Shown here in pieces: positions 45,299 through 58,281 of a stretch of DNA of 64,000 bases (positions within the stretch are counted from its first letter, which is position 1; each line of letters begins with the position of its first letter). The stretch is taken from contig NC_085872.1 of assembly GCF_034702125.1 (NCBI RefSeq), forward strand, positions 33,860,088 through 33,924,087, given 5' to 3'. The position numbers and the translations under genes are program-made. A model generated the notes under the pieces. The model was not told the origin of the DNA. It saw nothing but the letters and a program-made list of their open reading frames with translations, and did no database searches. Origin of the DNA: Engraulis encrasicolus. Taxonomy: Eukaryota; Chordata; Actinopteri; Clupeiformes; Engraulidae.

Positions 45299-46399
45299 GA
45301 CAGACAGACAGACAGAAAGACAGAAAGACAGAGAGAAACACAAAACAGTCAAAAGAAAAAAAAAAATATTTCATGTCAAAACACTGAACACTGCAGATTA
45401 TACATTATATATTAACCCCTTTGCACAGTCTTGCACTGTTTTAACCTAATTGTTACAATTGACCAAGTCTTAATCTGTTACTTAAGACCCCCAGTAATGT
45501 CAAAGTCATGTTGTTATGTTTCAGAAAAGAGTGAAGTGGCCTCTGGCGGGCCCATCTGCACAAAGAGGCCGACATTGCATCATGACTTGCGTAACGATGA
45601 CATGCTGATTTGAACCGACCATGACGTGTGTCCAATACGCCTTTGCAAGTTAAGGCGTGCTCCACAAATGCCCTGTGACAGGTTAGGTTTAAGGATGGTT
45701 TTGGTCAGGGCACAATTTTGCAACAAATTCACCAATCGCTTGCTTATTTCGCTGTTCTTGGCAAAAGTAAAGCAGCAAAAACATTGCTTTACTGACAGGC
45801 TTGGTTTAAGGATGGTTTTGGTCAGGGCATAGCAGAGCATTTTCGTGTTTAGCTACAGAAATTCGCAGTGGCAAAAGAAAATCGCAGACATGCTGTGAAA
45901 ATTGAGCAAACCTCATCACATGACAAAAGCGCATGAAAGTGCTTAAGTAACTGTTGCGTTTGAGGAGCACGCCTTAACTAAAAGGCGTCGCATCAACACA
46001 CAGAATGCACTAGTGTGCGATACATTTGCAAAACTATGTGGTCAGCCTGAGGAGGCTATAGGTCATACACAAGCTCAGCTCACCTTAGCAGAAAACCTCG
46101 CTGAAGACACTGCAATGACAGAAAAGAATAACAAATTAGTATAAGGCATGCTATGTTGTTAAATGACTAAGGGATACCTTATTTACGGAGCCCTTTTCTT
46201 ATCAAACAATTCGTTGTTTGTTGGTGTCTGTGCATGTAGGTGTGTTATTGCCTTGGAAGATGATCTTGGTTCTGTCCAAAGGGGCCACAGCTGTTTTGGC
46301 CACAGCACCAGCAAGGGCTCCCGACAGCAGGGAGTTGATCACGGTGCGACCCTGTTTAGAGAGACCCTGAGAGAGAGAGCGAGCGAGAGCGAGAGAGAC

Positions 46400-46448
<49 letters not shown>

Positions 46449-49003
46449 CATGATCAAACATAGAGCCAGAAAGACTATTTAAAAATATATCTAGAAATTG
46501 GTGCTTGCCGATACAGTAAATGTATGCATTAGGGCTGCAACTAACGATTATTTTAATAGTCGACTAATCAGTAGCTCTAGTCACGATAAAAAAAAAGACT
46601 TGCTCCAACCTCCGACAAACCTTCCCGGCTTGTAGCGCAGGGAAGTGAAATAATTCTTACAGCTCACAATGAGCTTTAAATCATGGTAGTAGCTTATTTA
46701 CTACAAAACACAACGTCCAATTCATATATTCTGGGCAATTTTAGGTATCAATAAAGTAATAAAGCATTAGTAAAGTAAGTAAAAAAATGTTGAATTAAAT
46801 GAAGCGATTAGTCGACAACGAAAATTGTTGTCTACAAATTTGTATAACTTACTCGATTAGTCACGATTAGTCGACTAATCGTTGCAGCCCTAGTATGCAT
46901 CATTAATTCTATTAACTAGAACACTGCATTGTTTTACTAAATATTAAAACAAATTACATATTGGATATTAAGACGTAGCTGAACTTCGATCAAGAATGCA
47001 CATTACACAGAACATCTGTATTGGCATAATTTTCCATATAGCAGTCTGAATATAGCAAGCTGTCTACAAATGTATGATCATGTACCCCATGCACAGTGTG
47101 ACGAAGTAGCAATTTTTCTCACTTCCACGAATCAGAACTGAAGGAGTCAAGAACAACCACTGCACTTTGGGTTTAAGGCATTCGTAGTTAAAGCACTACT
47201 GTTGAGTTAAGAGGAGATCATCCATGGCCCCATTTTTGTTAAGCAGTTTTCACAAAGAATTTAACATCAAATGCTTTTCATCCATCAAGTTATGGCTGTA
47301 AGTAACATGACTCTATTGCAATTCTAGACATGTGGCTAACCACTTCCACGATGTACATGTACACAAACACAAGTGACCTATAGGACTATTAGCCATTCCT
47401 TTGTTGACAACACAAACTATGCAGCACAAAACATATAACTTGGTGTGATTTGCAACCACAAGCACTCCAGGAGTGAAAGTGAGCAAGGATCAGTCACAAT
47501 TGAAATCCAACCTTAATGGTGATGTGTAATGGGTAATGCATTAAGTTATGCACACACCCAAACAGGTCCTTTCTCATCCTGAACATATATTTACCATATA
47601 TTTCCCATCAACATCAATGTCAAGTATTTTTTAACAGGTTTTACATGTTACATTTTGTATAGCCTGCATGAAAGGTGGTATATCCACCAAATTCATGCAT
47701 GTTTCAAAGTTCTTTTCCCCTCTCATTATGACGCGATTTCTCACAACAGTCAACAGCGAACACGCCTCAGACCTGGCAAGTTTGAAGAACGGTAGAGTAA
47801 TGTTACACAGTGGACCTTTGCTGGACTGCGCCACTCCATAATCACAACTGATGAGATCAGATTGCATCTGCTCCCTACCTCAATGGCACTGAGAGTGACA
47901 TGGAATGGGATTACAATATAGGACAAGTATACAGCATCATAATTACATGCAATATTTCTTTCCAGCTTTTGTTTTCAGTGCACTGTGGTTCAAGCCAAAT
48001 GCGTCTAATCTTCCCCAGTCGCAGGCAGGGTTTCATTCAGAGAAAAGGATGTGGTGAGAGCAGAGGACAAACAGTGGACATTGAGAGGGCTTCCTCAGAA
48101 AATGAGAACAAAGAGGCTTTTGGAGAACCCTTTGCCATCCCTCAAAAAAGTCCTTATCGGTCGTGCTCTGCACACATTTCTAGTATTTAGTATTTATACA
48201 AAAATAGCAGGAAGAAAGCCATTTTAGTGTGCAGCAAACATGTTTAACCCATTATATCTCAGCCTCCGAAGCACATAAAACATGAAATAAGTTGCTGCAA
48301 ACAATGCGTTTCAAATCTGAAGAGCCTGAATGCAGCATATATGTCGCTCCAGACGCCAAAGGTCAAACAACGCAGCATCAGGCTAAAATGGGTGAAGAAG
48401 GTGCTCAGGTCAGGTGAAATTAAAATGGAAGTCCAAAACATTAAATTTGGCATAAAAATAATAACTTGCACATCAGCCTCAATAACCATCCCCACAGCAC
48501 TGTCAAACCTGATGTTGCTGACAGCATCATGATCTGGGTGATATTATTCTGCAAGGACAAGGTAGATAGTGAGCTGGGTGGAGCAAAATAGAGGGCAGTC
48601 TGGGAACAAAAGTTGTGTGAGCCTGCAAACATCTTAGACTGGAACAAAGGTTCACCTTCCAACAAGAGAATGCCATTATCTGGAGCCACACCCTAAAATC
48701 ATCAGACCAAACAACCAACAGACCAACAACATGAAATGCTAACCATGAATAAGCCAAATAACCTCACCATAGAGATTAGTAAGATTTGTTGATAACAGGT
48801 ATCCAACAAGTTTGAAGGCTTGGGAATGAGATTCTCTCCAGCGGAAAGGATAAGTAAACCTATATTTTCTCATTAAATTAAAAGAATCCACAAGTCATCC
48901 CACTAACCGCACTTACCCCTGATTGGCTGCTGCTGGAGGAGGGGAGGGGCAGCACTTCACTCTGTCTCAGTGCCGCCTGCCGTTCCTGGACCCCATTCCC
49001 CAT
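42434..49003 (-). CDS. slc25a42: slc25a42, mitochondrial coenzyme A/ADP carrier (seven coding exons)
   Basis: The coding sequence joins 49003-48917, 46366-46252, 46109-46084, 45213-45047, 44424-44308, 43576-43425 and 42750-42434, giving 981 nt (326 codons plus TAA); the human protein is 318 residues. The family exchanges CoA and adenine nucleotides across the inner mitochondrial membrane. Three carrier signatures are visible: PLDRTK at about residue 58, PLDMVR at about 156 and PLDVVR at about 251, one per two-helix repeat. The start MGNGVQ matches the MGNGVK start of the human protein. Phases match at every junction. The gene lies downstream of armc6 in the same orientation, as in human, which supports the SLC25A42 name over other SLC25 members. 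The introns hold a Tc1 relic, a hAT-like MITE, a TTAA-flanked MITE and (GA)n arrays. Possible polyadenylation signals (AATAAA on the minus strand) occur near 40800, 39955 and 39420, but I cannot choose among them. Confidence 0.93.
43425..43576 (-). CDS. slc25a42: slc25a42 exon, fourth helix
   Basis: The 152-nt exon begins [20 protein letters not shown] and ends at KKLHG followed by gtacaa. It includes [20 protein letters not shown], the even-numbered helix of repeat 2. The acceptor is ttcttccacag, next to a short (CA)n array. Confidence 0.93.
43678..43816 (+). mobile_element. tRNA-SINE 3' fragment (slc25a42 intron)
   Basis: Matches the 3' half of the SINE at 35088 (GCTGCCCCCTTGCACGGGTG, GAGGCATAAATGCAAT, GTTTCCCAGTTGGACTTTCA). 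The head is missing. Confidence 0.8.
44308..44424 (-). CDS. slc25a42: slc25a42 exon, third helix and PLDMVR
   Basis: The 117-nt exon encodes [18 protein letters not shown], then the signature [10 protein letters not shown] and TPKEM. The acceptor is ctttaaag and the donor GAT|gtaagt. The split methionine codon is completed by the next exon. Confidence 0.93.
45047..45213 (-). CDS. slc25a42: slc25a42 exon, matrix loop and second helix
   Basis: The 167-nt exon starts GAG GCC TAC (EAYLL) after ttag and ends AA|gtaagt. It encodes [20 protein letters not shown] and [16 protein letters not shown], the conserved loop helix and even-numbered helix of carrier repeat 1. Confidence 0.93.
45230..45335 (+). 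repeat. (GA)n with CAGA units (slc25a42 intron)
   Basis: GA array 45230-45291, then GACA and GAAA units. It starts 17 bp upstream of an exon, in its acceptor region. Confidence 0.97.
45654..45973. mobile_element. TTAA-flanked MITE (320 bp, slc25a42 intron)
   Basis: TTAA at 45650-45653 and 45974-45977. Ends GGCGTGCTCC and GGAGCACGCC. Inside, GGTTTAAGGATGGTTTTGG with GTCAGGGCA occurs twice (near 45687 and 45803). Confidence 0.75.
46084..46109 (-). CDS. slc25a42: slc25a42 microexon of 26 nt
   Basis: A strong acceptor (ttctgtcattgcag) precedes 46109 and a GT donor (AAG|gtgagc) follows 46084. With the G left by the previous exon it reads VSSARFSAK, matching VSSKRFSAK of the human carrier. It links the first helix to the matrix loop and restores the frame for the next exon. 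Confidence 0.9.
46252..46366 (-). CDS. slc25a42: slc25a42 exon, first transmembrane helix and PLDRTK
   Basis: This 115-nt exon encodes [14 protein letters not shown]... through [13 protein letters not shown], the first odd-numbered carrier helix with its signature. The acceptor ctctcag lies beside a (GA)n array. No GT donor fits the 3' end: the exon ends CCAAG followed by gcaata, so this is a GC-AG intron. It ends in phase 1. Confidence 0.87.
46367..46446 (+). repeat. (GA)n microsatellite (slc25a42 intron)
   Basis: GA units with CGA and CAGA interruptions, directly abutting an exon acceptor. Confidence 0.96.
46530..46892. mobile_element. hAT-like MITE, TAGGGCTGCAAC ends (363 bp, slc25a42 intron)
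   Basis: Perfect 8-bp duplications GTATGCAT at 46522-46529 and 46893-46900. Ends TAGGGCTGCAACTAACGATT and the complement TAGGGCTGCAACGATTAG. TCGACTAATC words repeat at both ends. Confidence 0.88.
46901..48500. other. slc25a42 intron sequence
   Basis: AT-rich intronic DNA without other recognisable features. Confidence 0.5.
48505..48700 (+). mobile_element. Tc1 transposase gene fragment (slc25a42 intron)
   Basis: Nucleotide words typical of fish Tc1 transposase genes: GACAGCATCATGATCTGGGT near 48520 and CTTAGACTGGAACAAAGGTTC then ACCTTCCAACAAGAGAATG near 48630-48672. The frame is broken; no terminal repeats were identified. Confidence 0.7.
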
Positions 49004-49083
49004 GCCCCTGTCCCGCCACTCATGCACACTGACACTCGGGGTGACACGCGGACATCAGTCCCGGTTGCGCCAGTCAATTTCCA
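48917..49083 (-). CDS. slc25a42: slc25a42 exon with start codon
   Basis: The acceptor reads ctgaacag before 49083 and the donor after 48917 is gtaagt. The ATG is at 49003-49001 and is followed by 29 codons ([10 protein letters not shown]...) ending in phase 0. The first 80 nt of the exon are 5' untranslated. The N-terminus is serine- and glutamine-rich and not conserved beyond the first five residues, as expected for a carrier tail. Confidence 0.88.
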
Positions 49084-52061
<2,978 letters not shown>

Positions 52062-52500
52062 CAGGAATATGATGGCACCTGTGGATCTCGCTGTTGTGTC
52101 GCTCCTTCGTCCGATCTGATTAACGTGGTGAAATTGTGACAGTTACAATGACGGGTAGAGTATTCCAGCTGAGTTTAGTTGTTAGCTGTTACACAAGTCA
52201 CTACAACAGAGCTAGCAGGTTATGAAGCTAACTGCCAGTTAGCCAGATGGCTATCTAACGACTGTGGAGGTATGTTTCACTATGCAAAGTTTTGCTTACT
52301 GTCCTAGCGGTGTAATATTCTTATGACTGTCTATTGCCAACCTTTTCGACCCACAGGGAACTATAAAAATAATACCCTATCCTTGCTTCAACTGTGACTT
52401 GATCAGGCTGACATCCTTCCATGCTGTTTGGTATCTGCTTTGACACTACTGAAGGTAAGCAAAGCAAGCTTTGCAAGGGCGAGTTAGGTTGCCTTCTGGG
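52062..52500 (-). promoter_or_regulatory. slc25a42: Candidate slc25a42 promoter and noncoding first exon
   Basis: A donor CCTG|gtgagt on the minus strand at 52062 would end a first untranslated exon that splices to the exon beginning at 49083. The transcription start cannot be placed. The segment lies between the armc6 3' end and the slc25a42 coding exons and contains a ZNF143-type element at its upstream edge. Exon limits are inferred. Confidence 0.5.
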
Positions 52501-52510
52501 AAATGTAGTC
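52491..52510 (-). promoter_or_regulatory. ZNF143/SBS-type promoter element
   Basis: The minus strand reads GACTACATTTCCCAGAAGGC, very close to the ACTACAATTCCCAGAATGC element bound by ZNF143 (Staf), which is known from housekeeping and nuclear-encoded mitochondrial gene promoters. It lies about 430 nt upstream of the candidate first donor of slc25a42. Confidence 0.65.
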
Positions 52511-53351
52511 AATGGGTGGCAACGCACGATAGGTGCGTTTGGGGGGCGTGAAGAGGACGCTCAGACTGGACTGGAGCCCCTGTGTTGAAGCAGTAGTTGA
52601 GTTGATTCATTGAAAAAGTTGAATAATAAAATATGTCTGGTAACCAAACGAGGATTTAAATTGGCTGTTGCATTTTTAAGTGTAGTCACTCACAATATAA
52701 TTAAAAAATATAAATAACATTATATAAATACATGAAGCCCATCTCCACTCAGGGCTGGCCTGGTAATATGGCAATTTTCCCTGTGGGCCGGACAGTCCTC
52801 AGGGACCGATGGTGTGTTTTTATGTCCGTTTGTTTGGGGGGTTTTTATCTTTTAAACCGGCCCTCCTTTTAGATGGCCCGTTCCATTAGTATAATTAATA
52901 TGGACCGTTGAATGAGCAAATCATATTATAGAAAAGCAATGTGTGAGGAGCTGGTTTGAGCCAAAAATGCCAGTGCTATATTTTTGTCTGACATCCCTGT
53001 CTTCACTGGACCAGTAGACCCTATCCAATAGAATAACTCATAGCAGATTAGAAAAAAAATCAAATAAACTCCTGTTCTCACTATTATGTTCATGTGGAAG
53101 GCAGTGGAGTGCTTAGAACTCCAACAGTTAGACGTCGTCAGACATTTGCAGTACTTATAATTATCTGTCAAACTTTACCCTCCAAAACATATTAACTTTT
53201 TTAAAAGGCGTGTTGCCAGTCTGTTGGCTTTTACACCCAAACAAGTGAGACCTTGTATGTCACACATGCATAGCCATCATTTCACTCTGAATTGGTCACC
53301 TACTACAAAAGAATTCATGGCACATGGAGGGTTTGGTATCTGTAGGGCAAT
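52511..53351. other. Spacer between armc6 and slc25a42
   Basis: No gene. A stretch at about 52752-52890 with GGGCTGGCCTGG and GGGCCGGACAG looks like a decayed MITE. Confidence 0.4.
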
Positions 53352-53357
53352 TTTATT
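53352..53357 (-). terminator. armc6: Candidate armc6 polyadenylation signal
   Basis: AATAAA on the minus strand, about 475 nt beyond the armc6 stop and before the slc25a42 promoter region. It is the first canonical hexamer I noticed there; use is inferred. Confidence 0.45.
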
Positions 53358-53830
53358 AAATGTGGAACATGCAGGAATGATTTGGTTGGACGAGCTACAG
53401 TGATTACATGAGGAGAGCTCCAGGTTTTGGAATTAAGGCAAGAGCAATGCTGTAAAAAATAGCATGGCAGAACATAAGGACAATTTTAGAAAATAATTAA
53501 AAAGTGCTCAACCAAAAAGTTATCAGCAGTATCTGTAATGAATTAGAAGTTTTCCACAAAACAACCTAAAAACGCAAAGTAAAAAAAAGAGATGTTCAAC
53601 TTTTCAAAAGACAAAAGAACAACAGAAAAGTTAAATAAAGTTAGACAGGGTAAACTGTAGGAATCTCCTCATTGACCATTCACAGCTAACATTCTACATT
53701 TGTGTTTTCTATAGGCCACAGTGCCATGGTGTGACACTCAAGTGTGGATATGTGGGAATCATCTTACAACTCCTTGTGATAGTGTTCGTTGTCTGTTATC
53801 CATTTGACAGTCCTCTGAGCTCTCTTTTTT

Positions 53831-54043
53831 TCAGTGCAAGAGTTCACCTTTCTCGCCTGTCCACAGCTCTCGCAGCTCAACCTTACATCCGAGGTCTCTA
53901 AGTGCAGCTCTACCCACATCTCCACAATCCCTGTGGCTGGCGAGAGCTTGACCGATCAGACCTTCGGCACCCATCTCTAGGATTGGCTGGTTGAAGTCTT
54001 TGGTCCGGGAGACCAAGTTCCTCAACAGCATGCAAGACTGTTT
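53831..54043 (-). CDS. armc6: armc6 last exon
   Basis: The exon encodes [60 protein letters not shown] and [10 protein letters not shown], then TGA. The strongly conserved C-terminus ([15 protein letters not shown]) identifies the family. Confidence 0.94.
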   Translation of the reverse strand, partial: KQSCMLLRNLVSRTKDFNQPILEMGAEGLIGQALASHRDCGDVGRAALRDLGCKVELRELWTGEKGELLH

Positions 54044-57000
54044 CTGCACAGAAAACAACAACCAAATAATCAACATGTGTATGGAATAGGACATTTGCTG
54101 TTCAAAAGTTCCAATAGCCTTCATGCAATGGGCAAAGTACCTTTTAGAAATTAAAAATAACCGTTTTGTCATGTCCAAGCAAATCACTGTAAGACACTAA
54201 GAGGAAACTAGGTAATAGTTTAGACCTTATACAAATCACATCATTGTTTAACATGAAATTGATATATTAAGAACGTACCTGCACATTGACTTCCCCTGGA
54301 TGGGACTTCATAGCCTGAATTGCTGCAAGAGCACCACCATTCTCCATGATCACTTTGCAGTTGTTGGATTTCCGCAATGCCAGAACACACATGGCTGCAG
54401 AGCCTTGCTCACACACCTGTTGAGACAAAGAGAGTATGCTGAACTAAATATATTATTGTCCATAAAAATAACAATACTTAGTTTTATACTAAATACATTT
54501 TTATGTACTGTGTCTGACGAAACTACCTGTGCATTTGCCATATGTCGGTTCATTGCCAGGACGATAAGTTCTACTCCTCCAGCGTTTACCACACCATCTT
54601 TGACATCATCGTTTCCTGCTATAGCTTTTATGGCACTCAAAACCTGCCTTACAAGATCCTGTCAAAAACACAGAAGACATTTTTAGAAAACAGTGCAAGG
54701 GCAAACTGGTTCAAATGTAAAGGTGCACTGTGTAAGATTGTGGCCAGAGTAGGTATTGCAACTATGATACTCATTGAAAGTGTGCTGCCTATCGCCAAAT
54801 TTGATCTTTGCATAGATATTAGCTAAGTAATTAACTAATATTTACTAGTATGAGCAAAGTAGAGTAAGTTTTGAGGCTAAATATGTCCATTTCTGGAAAT
54901 TAAAAATAGCGGACCATGGAGAAGATCCCCCTTTTCCTGAATGAAAAGTGCCATTCTTCCAGTCATAATGAATACTTAGAATTTGATAGTGGTGGTAAGT
55001 ATTCGTGGAAAGATACAATTTCTGAATGGGTCCTGAAATAAAAAATATTGTACAGTGCACTTTTAAGGCAGTCACAGGCTAGCAGTTAAGAAGTCTAACA
55101 TGTAACCAAACAATCTCATTTCTGTTCTGTAAAAAGGTTCATTGTATGTGCTGTGTGGTCACATTAACAAATGGAAATCTACCAGATACAAAACTGTTTG
55201 TCTAAAGCTTGAGAATGATACCATCTGTTGGTGAGTTTGCAAAACTACAACCAAGTGAAAGTCACAATGACATTAATTTCATGCTGATTCATTCATGACA
55301 TGCAGACTCATTGTGACATTGGGTACGTTCCAATAAATAACCTTGCGTCCTCCACTTGTCCTTGTGGCCTCGTTAATGCTAGGCTGACAGCGGGGAAACT
55401 TAATTGTTTTCTCCACGGAGGCGGGGCATCAGCAAAACGTGAGGCCACAAGCCCAAGTGGAGGACGCAAGGTCGCATATTGGAATGCACGCCTGGTGTCA
55501 ATTCAAGATACAGTTATGTATGGATTTAAGGATAATGCTACCATACAAAGGCAAAGTGCTGTAACTACACATTTAGTGAAACTTAAGTTTAGACTGAAAA
55601 TGGTCTTCATTGCTCCTTTTTTATCTCGTGACAAAGAGTGCATTCCAATATGCAACCTTGCTTCCTCCACTTGTGCTTGTGGCCTTGCCCCACCTTCTGG
55701 CCCCTCCTCCGTGGAGAAAACAATAAAGTTTCCCAGCTGTCAGGCTAGCCACAACAACTTTTTGGGGGAATGTTTTTCATTCACCATCCCAATTGCAAAT
55801 GAGACTTTACAATTGAGCTTTTGCAAGATATTTAAATATAATGCTGTTGTCAGTGATGTCATCATGACATTTTACTTCCTGGTACGAGGCCACAAGCACA
55901 AGTGGAGGACGCAAGGTCGCATATTGGAATGCACACAAAGACTTATGGTCCAAATGTGTCCCATTTTAGAGATATTGCCATGTCAAACTTGCAGTAACTA
56001 ACTACAATATCCAACCTAATGCCAAGGCATTGAAGGTATTTTTCTCAGTTTCAATGTTGGTGTAGTTACTGCACTTTGCCTTTGTAGGGTAGAATAGTCA
56101 TCATTTTTTTCCCAAGGGATACAGCGAATACCATACACACTCACTTTAGCATGGCATAGCATGCAGATGTTATCAACTCTGTTTACTGTAATAATACCAC
56201 ACCTGGCGATCCAAGCCATCTGCTAGCAGACTCATTAAAAACTTAAGGCCTCCTAGGTCCACTATATCTTGACAGAACTCATTCCTCACAGCAAGTCGAG
56301 ACAGTGTAGCACATAGTTCACTCAGAACGGAAGTATTCTGAGGGTGTTCTGAAAATAAAGACAGAACAGCAAAACTGGTGGTTATTAGTAGTAAATGGCA
56401 TATGCATGTAATAATCAGCTGACTTTGTGATGAATGCTGGTTATAAACAATGAATAGGATTTACTGTTTTTTACTGGTGTTACTGGTTCACCTCAATGCT
56501 CACACAACCAAAATCACATTTACTGTAAAAAAAATACTCACACAACCAAAATCACATCTGCCAACTGTTAACCTAGATCACTGTCTTAGCATTAAGTAAA
56601 ACAGCTGTGTTATATGACATCATGGATAATTTGCAGTATAGTATGGTATATTTTGGGATGATCAGGGACAGTACCTTTGGCGGCGTCAATTATAACTTTC
56701 AAGCCGCTGTGTTCCAAGACGATCATTTTGGCATGTTCATGAGCACGTCCAAAAGGCACGCGGACATCATCGTCGAAGGTCATTATCCTGAGAGCAGCAC
56801 AGGCCTCTCTCACCACCTCAGCATTTCCAGTGTGGCGTTTTATTGCTTTAGCAAGCAAAGCCAACACACCTGCCTTCACCAAGTCCTGGCGGTTCTGCTC
56901 GTGCTTCAGACAACAGTGCCGAACCGCACGCACCGCTACACACGTTAAAGAGGGATCCTCCTCATGCACCTGCAGCACCTTCATCAGGAGGTCACTTCCC

Positions 57001-57943
57001 TTCGCATCCAGCAGGTCAGGCTGCCCGTCTGTCAAAGTTGAAAGGGCAGAAAGGGCACACAGCAGGGATGCAGTGTCGTCCAGTGATTTCTGACAACAGG
57101 AGAGTATGGTTGGATATGCATCCTTCTGGGCTGCTAAGTGTCTTTGGGCAAAGCCAAGAGAGCACTGTTCGGCAAAACACTTCAGGTCATTGGTGATATC
57201 TGTTTCCTGTGCAGGTGACATAGCTGCGATCCTCAGTGATTCCAGCACCTTTCAAGAGAAAGTTAGACAGGCAAATAGGTTTTATAAAGCACCACATGCA
57301 ATCTGATATCTGTAATTGTGAGTCAACGCACTGATCAATAACCCCAATTGAAGAGTTTCAATGCAAAATGGTGTATATCCATTTTAGGAAATTGACATTT
57401 TTGTATTGAGAATTCCATTGCATTGCATTGCATTGCAAAATGCATTTTATATAGCTTTTAAAAGTATGTTCTCAAAATATTAGAATGGCAAGAATTCACA
57501 CATAAATAAATTATAGGACTTCTGAACAGCCATGTCCAGTAACAAAATACAAAAGTCAAAAATGGTGGCTACACCATTTTGCAATAAAACTCTTATTTGT
57601 TTTTAATCAACATTTGTATTCTAAAGAAAGACTAACCTGAAGGACCTCGTGCACCTGATCTCCCCCTGCGTCGTCAGACGCTGTAGGCACTTCCTTCACG
57701 ATGTTGCTGAGATCCACACCTTCAAGCAAAGGTTTCAACAAAATCAAAAAATGACACTTAACAAAGCCATACATGATAGAAGACATTATGGGTGACTGGG
57801 TTACTGAATGATATGGTGGCACCTTGCGAATCGAACTGCTCAATTGCCTCCTTTAACGCATCCTCAGCATCCATATCGAAGTCCTCAATGTTTTCCCTGA
57901 CAACAGCATCGAAGGTCTCTTGTGTTATCCTGCGTTTGTCCAT
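53831..57943 (-). CDS. armc6: armc6, armadillo repeat-containing protein 6 (seven coding exons)
   Basis: The coding sequence joins 57943-57823, 57719-57637, 57248-56675, 56348-56203, 54658-54527, 54416-54279 and 54043-53831: 1407 nt, 468 codons plus TGA, close to the human length. The N-terminus [18 protein letters not shown] matches SKRIAQETFDAAVREN of human ARMC6. The body consists of tandem armadillo helices, for example [59 protein letters not shown] and [17 protein letters not shown]. Its molecular role is poorly defined; the fold suggests a protein-interaction scaffold. All phases join. Foldback MITEs crowd the 1.5-kb intron between exons four and five. A polyadenylation signal (AATAAA, minus strand) lies at 53352-53357, about 475 nt past the stop. 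Confidence 0.94.
54279..54416 (-). CDS. armc6: armc6 coding exon 6
   Basis: The 138-nt exon encodes [40 protein letters not shown] and GEVNVQ, one armadillo repeat. It is bounded by ctcaacag and gtacgt and is phase 0 at both ends. Confidence 0.93.
54527..54658 (-). CDS. armc6: armc6 coding exon 5
   Basis: The 132-nt exon encodes [40 protein letters not shown] and ANAQ, one armadillo repeat. It is bounded by tttttgacag and gtagtt and is phase 0 at both ends. Confidence 0.93.
54721..55062. mobile_element. MITE, AGGTGCACTGTGTAAG family (armc6 intron)
   Basis: Left AGGTGCACTGTGTAAGATTG; right CAGTGCACTT followed by TTAA. It is the inverse-oriented relative of the element at 17797 (shared ATTTCTGGAAATT, AAAAGTGC, CAGTCATAATGAATACTTA). 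Confidence 0.8.
55325..55489. mobile_element. Foldback MITE, first of a pair (armc6 intron)
   Basis: Arms ACCTTGCGTCCTCCACTTGT (near 55340) and ACAAGCCCAAGTGGAGGACG (near 55447), with outer ends ACGTTCCAATA and TATTGGAATGC. Confidence 0.82.
55538..56092. repeat. 33-bp inverted repeat enclosing the second foldback
   Basis: CCATACAAAGGCAAAGTGCT near 55541 is the near complement of GCACTTTGCCTTTGTAGGG near 56071, extending to GTAACTACAC/GTGTAGTTAC. It is probably the ends of a larger element into which the 55638 copy inserted. Confidence 0.65.
55638..55934. mobile_element. Foldback MITE, second of the pair (armc6 intron)
   Basis: Arms GTGCATTCCAATATGCAACC at 55638 and ATATTGGAATGCAC ending at 55934; inner arms CTCCACTTGTGCTTGTGGCC and GGCCACAAGCACAAGTGGAG. 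The loop sequence differs from that of the first copy. Confidence 0.85.
56203..56348 (-). CDS. armc6: armc6 coding exon 4
   Basis: The 146-nt exon encodes [20 protein letters not shown], then [20 protein letters not shown] and LLADGLDRQ. It matches the human LSELCGTLSRLAIRNEFCQE segment. The acceptor is cttattttcag and the donor CCAG|gtgtgg. Confidence 0.93.
56675..57248 (-). CDS. armc6: armc6 coding exon 3 (largest)
   Basis: The 574-nt exon begins [10 protein letters not shown] and runs through [74 protein letters not shown] and DAAK. It carries the first three or so armadillo repeats. The acceptor is cttgaaag and the donor AAAG|gtactg. Confidence 0.94.
57415..57436 (+). repeat. (ATTGC)n short tandem repeat
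   Basis: Four units of ATTGC in the armc6 intron. Confidence 0.9.
57637..57719 (-). CDS. armc6: armc6 coding exon 2
   Basis: The 83-nt exon encodes [19 protein letters not shown] and QVHEVLQ. It corresponds to [18 protein letters not shown] of human ARMC6. The acceptor is gcttgaag and the donor TCAG|gttagt; it ends in phase 0. Confidence 0.9.
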
Positions 57944-57961
57944 CTTGTCTGTCGATGGCTG
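57823..57961 (-). CDS. armc6: armc6 exon with start codon
   Basis: The acceptor tttctag precedes 57961 and the donor CAAG|gtgcca follows 57823. The ATG at 57943-57941 begins [12 protein letters not shown], the conserved ARMC6 start region. The 18 nt before the ATG (57961-57944, CAGCCATCGACAGACAAG) contain no stop in this frame, so an upstream exon could add residues. Confidence 0.9.
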
Positions 57962-58281
57962 CTAGAAATGGAGAAGGAGATCAAATGGAAACAATCAGTG
58001 TCAACAATGTCATAATGTTATGTTATTACAAGGTTAGCAATGGGATTGCATTCAGTCAAGACTTAATGGTATCGAGGGGAGCACATGACAGCGTCAGGTT
58101 ATCATTTGTTTCCCTGGCCTAAATGGCCATAGACATTGGTCCATAGTGCCGCCGACAAAGAGATCGATTGTCTTAGATGTAGATACCCGTTCTACTGGCC
58201 TATTATCACACATCGTTATTTTCTTTCACTTAGTCTAAATCTATACTCACTGTCGGTGTAGGCTACTTCCAGGGTGGTGCT
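57962..58281 (-). other. armc6: armc6 5' intron and possible first-exon remnant beside the LINE
   Basis: Between the first armc6 coding exon and the LINE. A GT donor (CGACA|gtgagt) on the minus strand at 58251 could end an untranslated exon whose upstream part is now across the LINE. An alternative first exon with donor GGATG|gtaagt ends at 63741. Neither can be proved from sequence alone. Confidence 0.4.
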
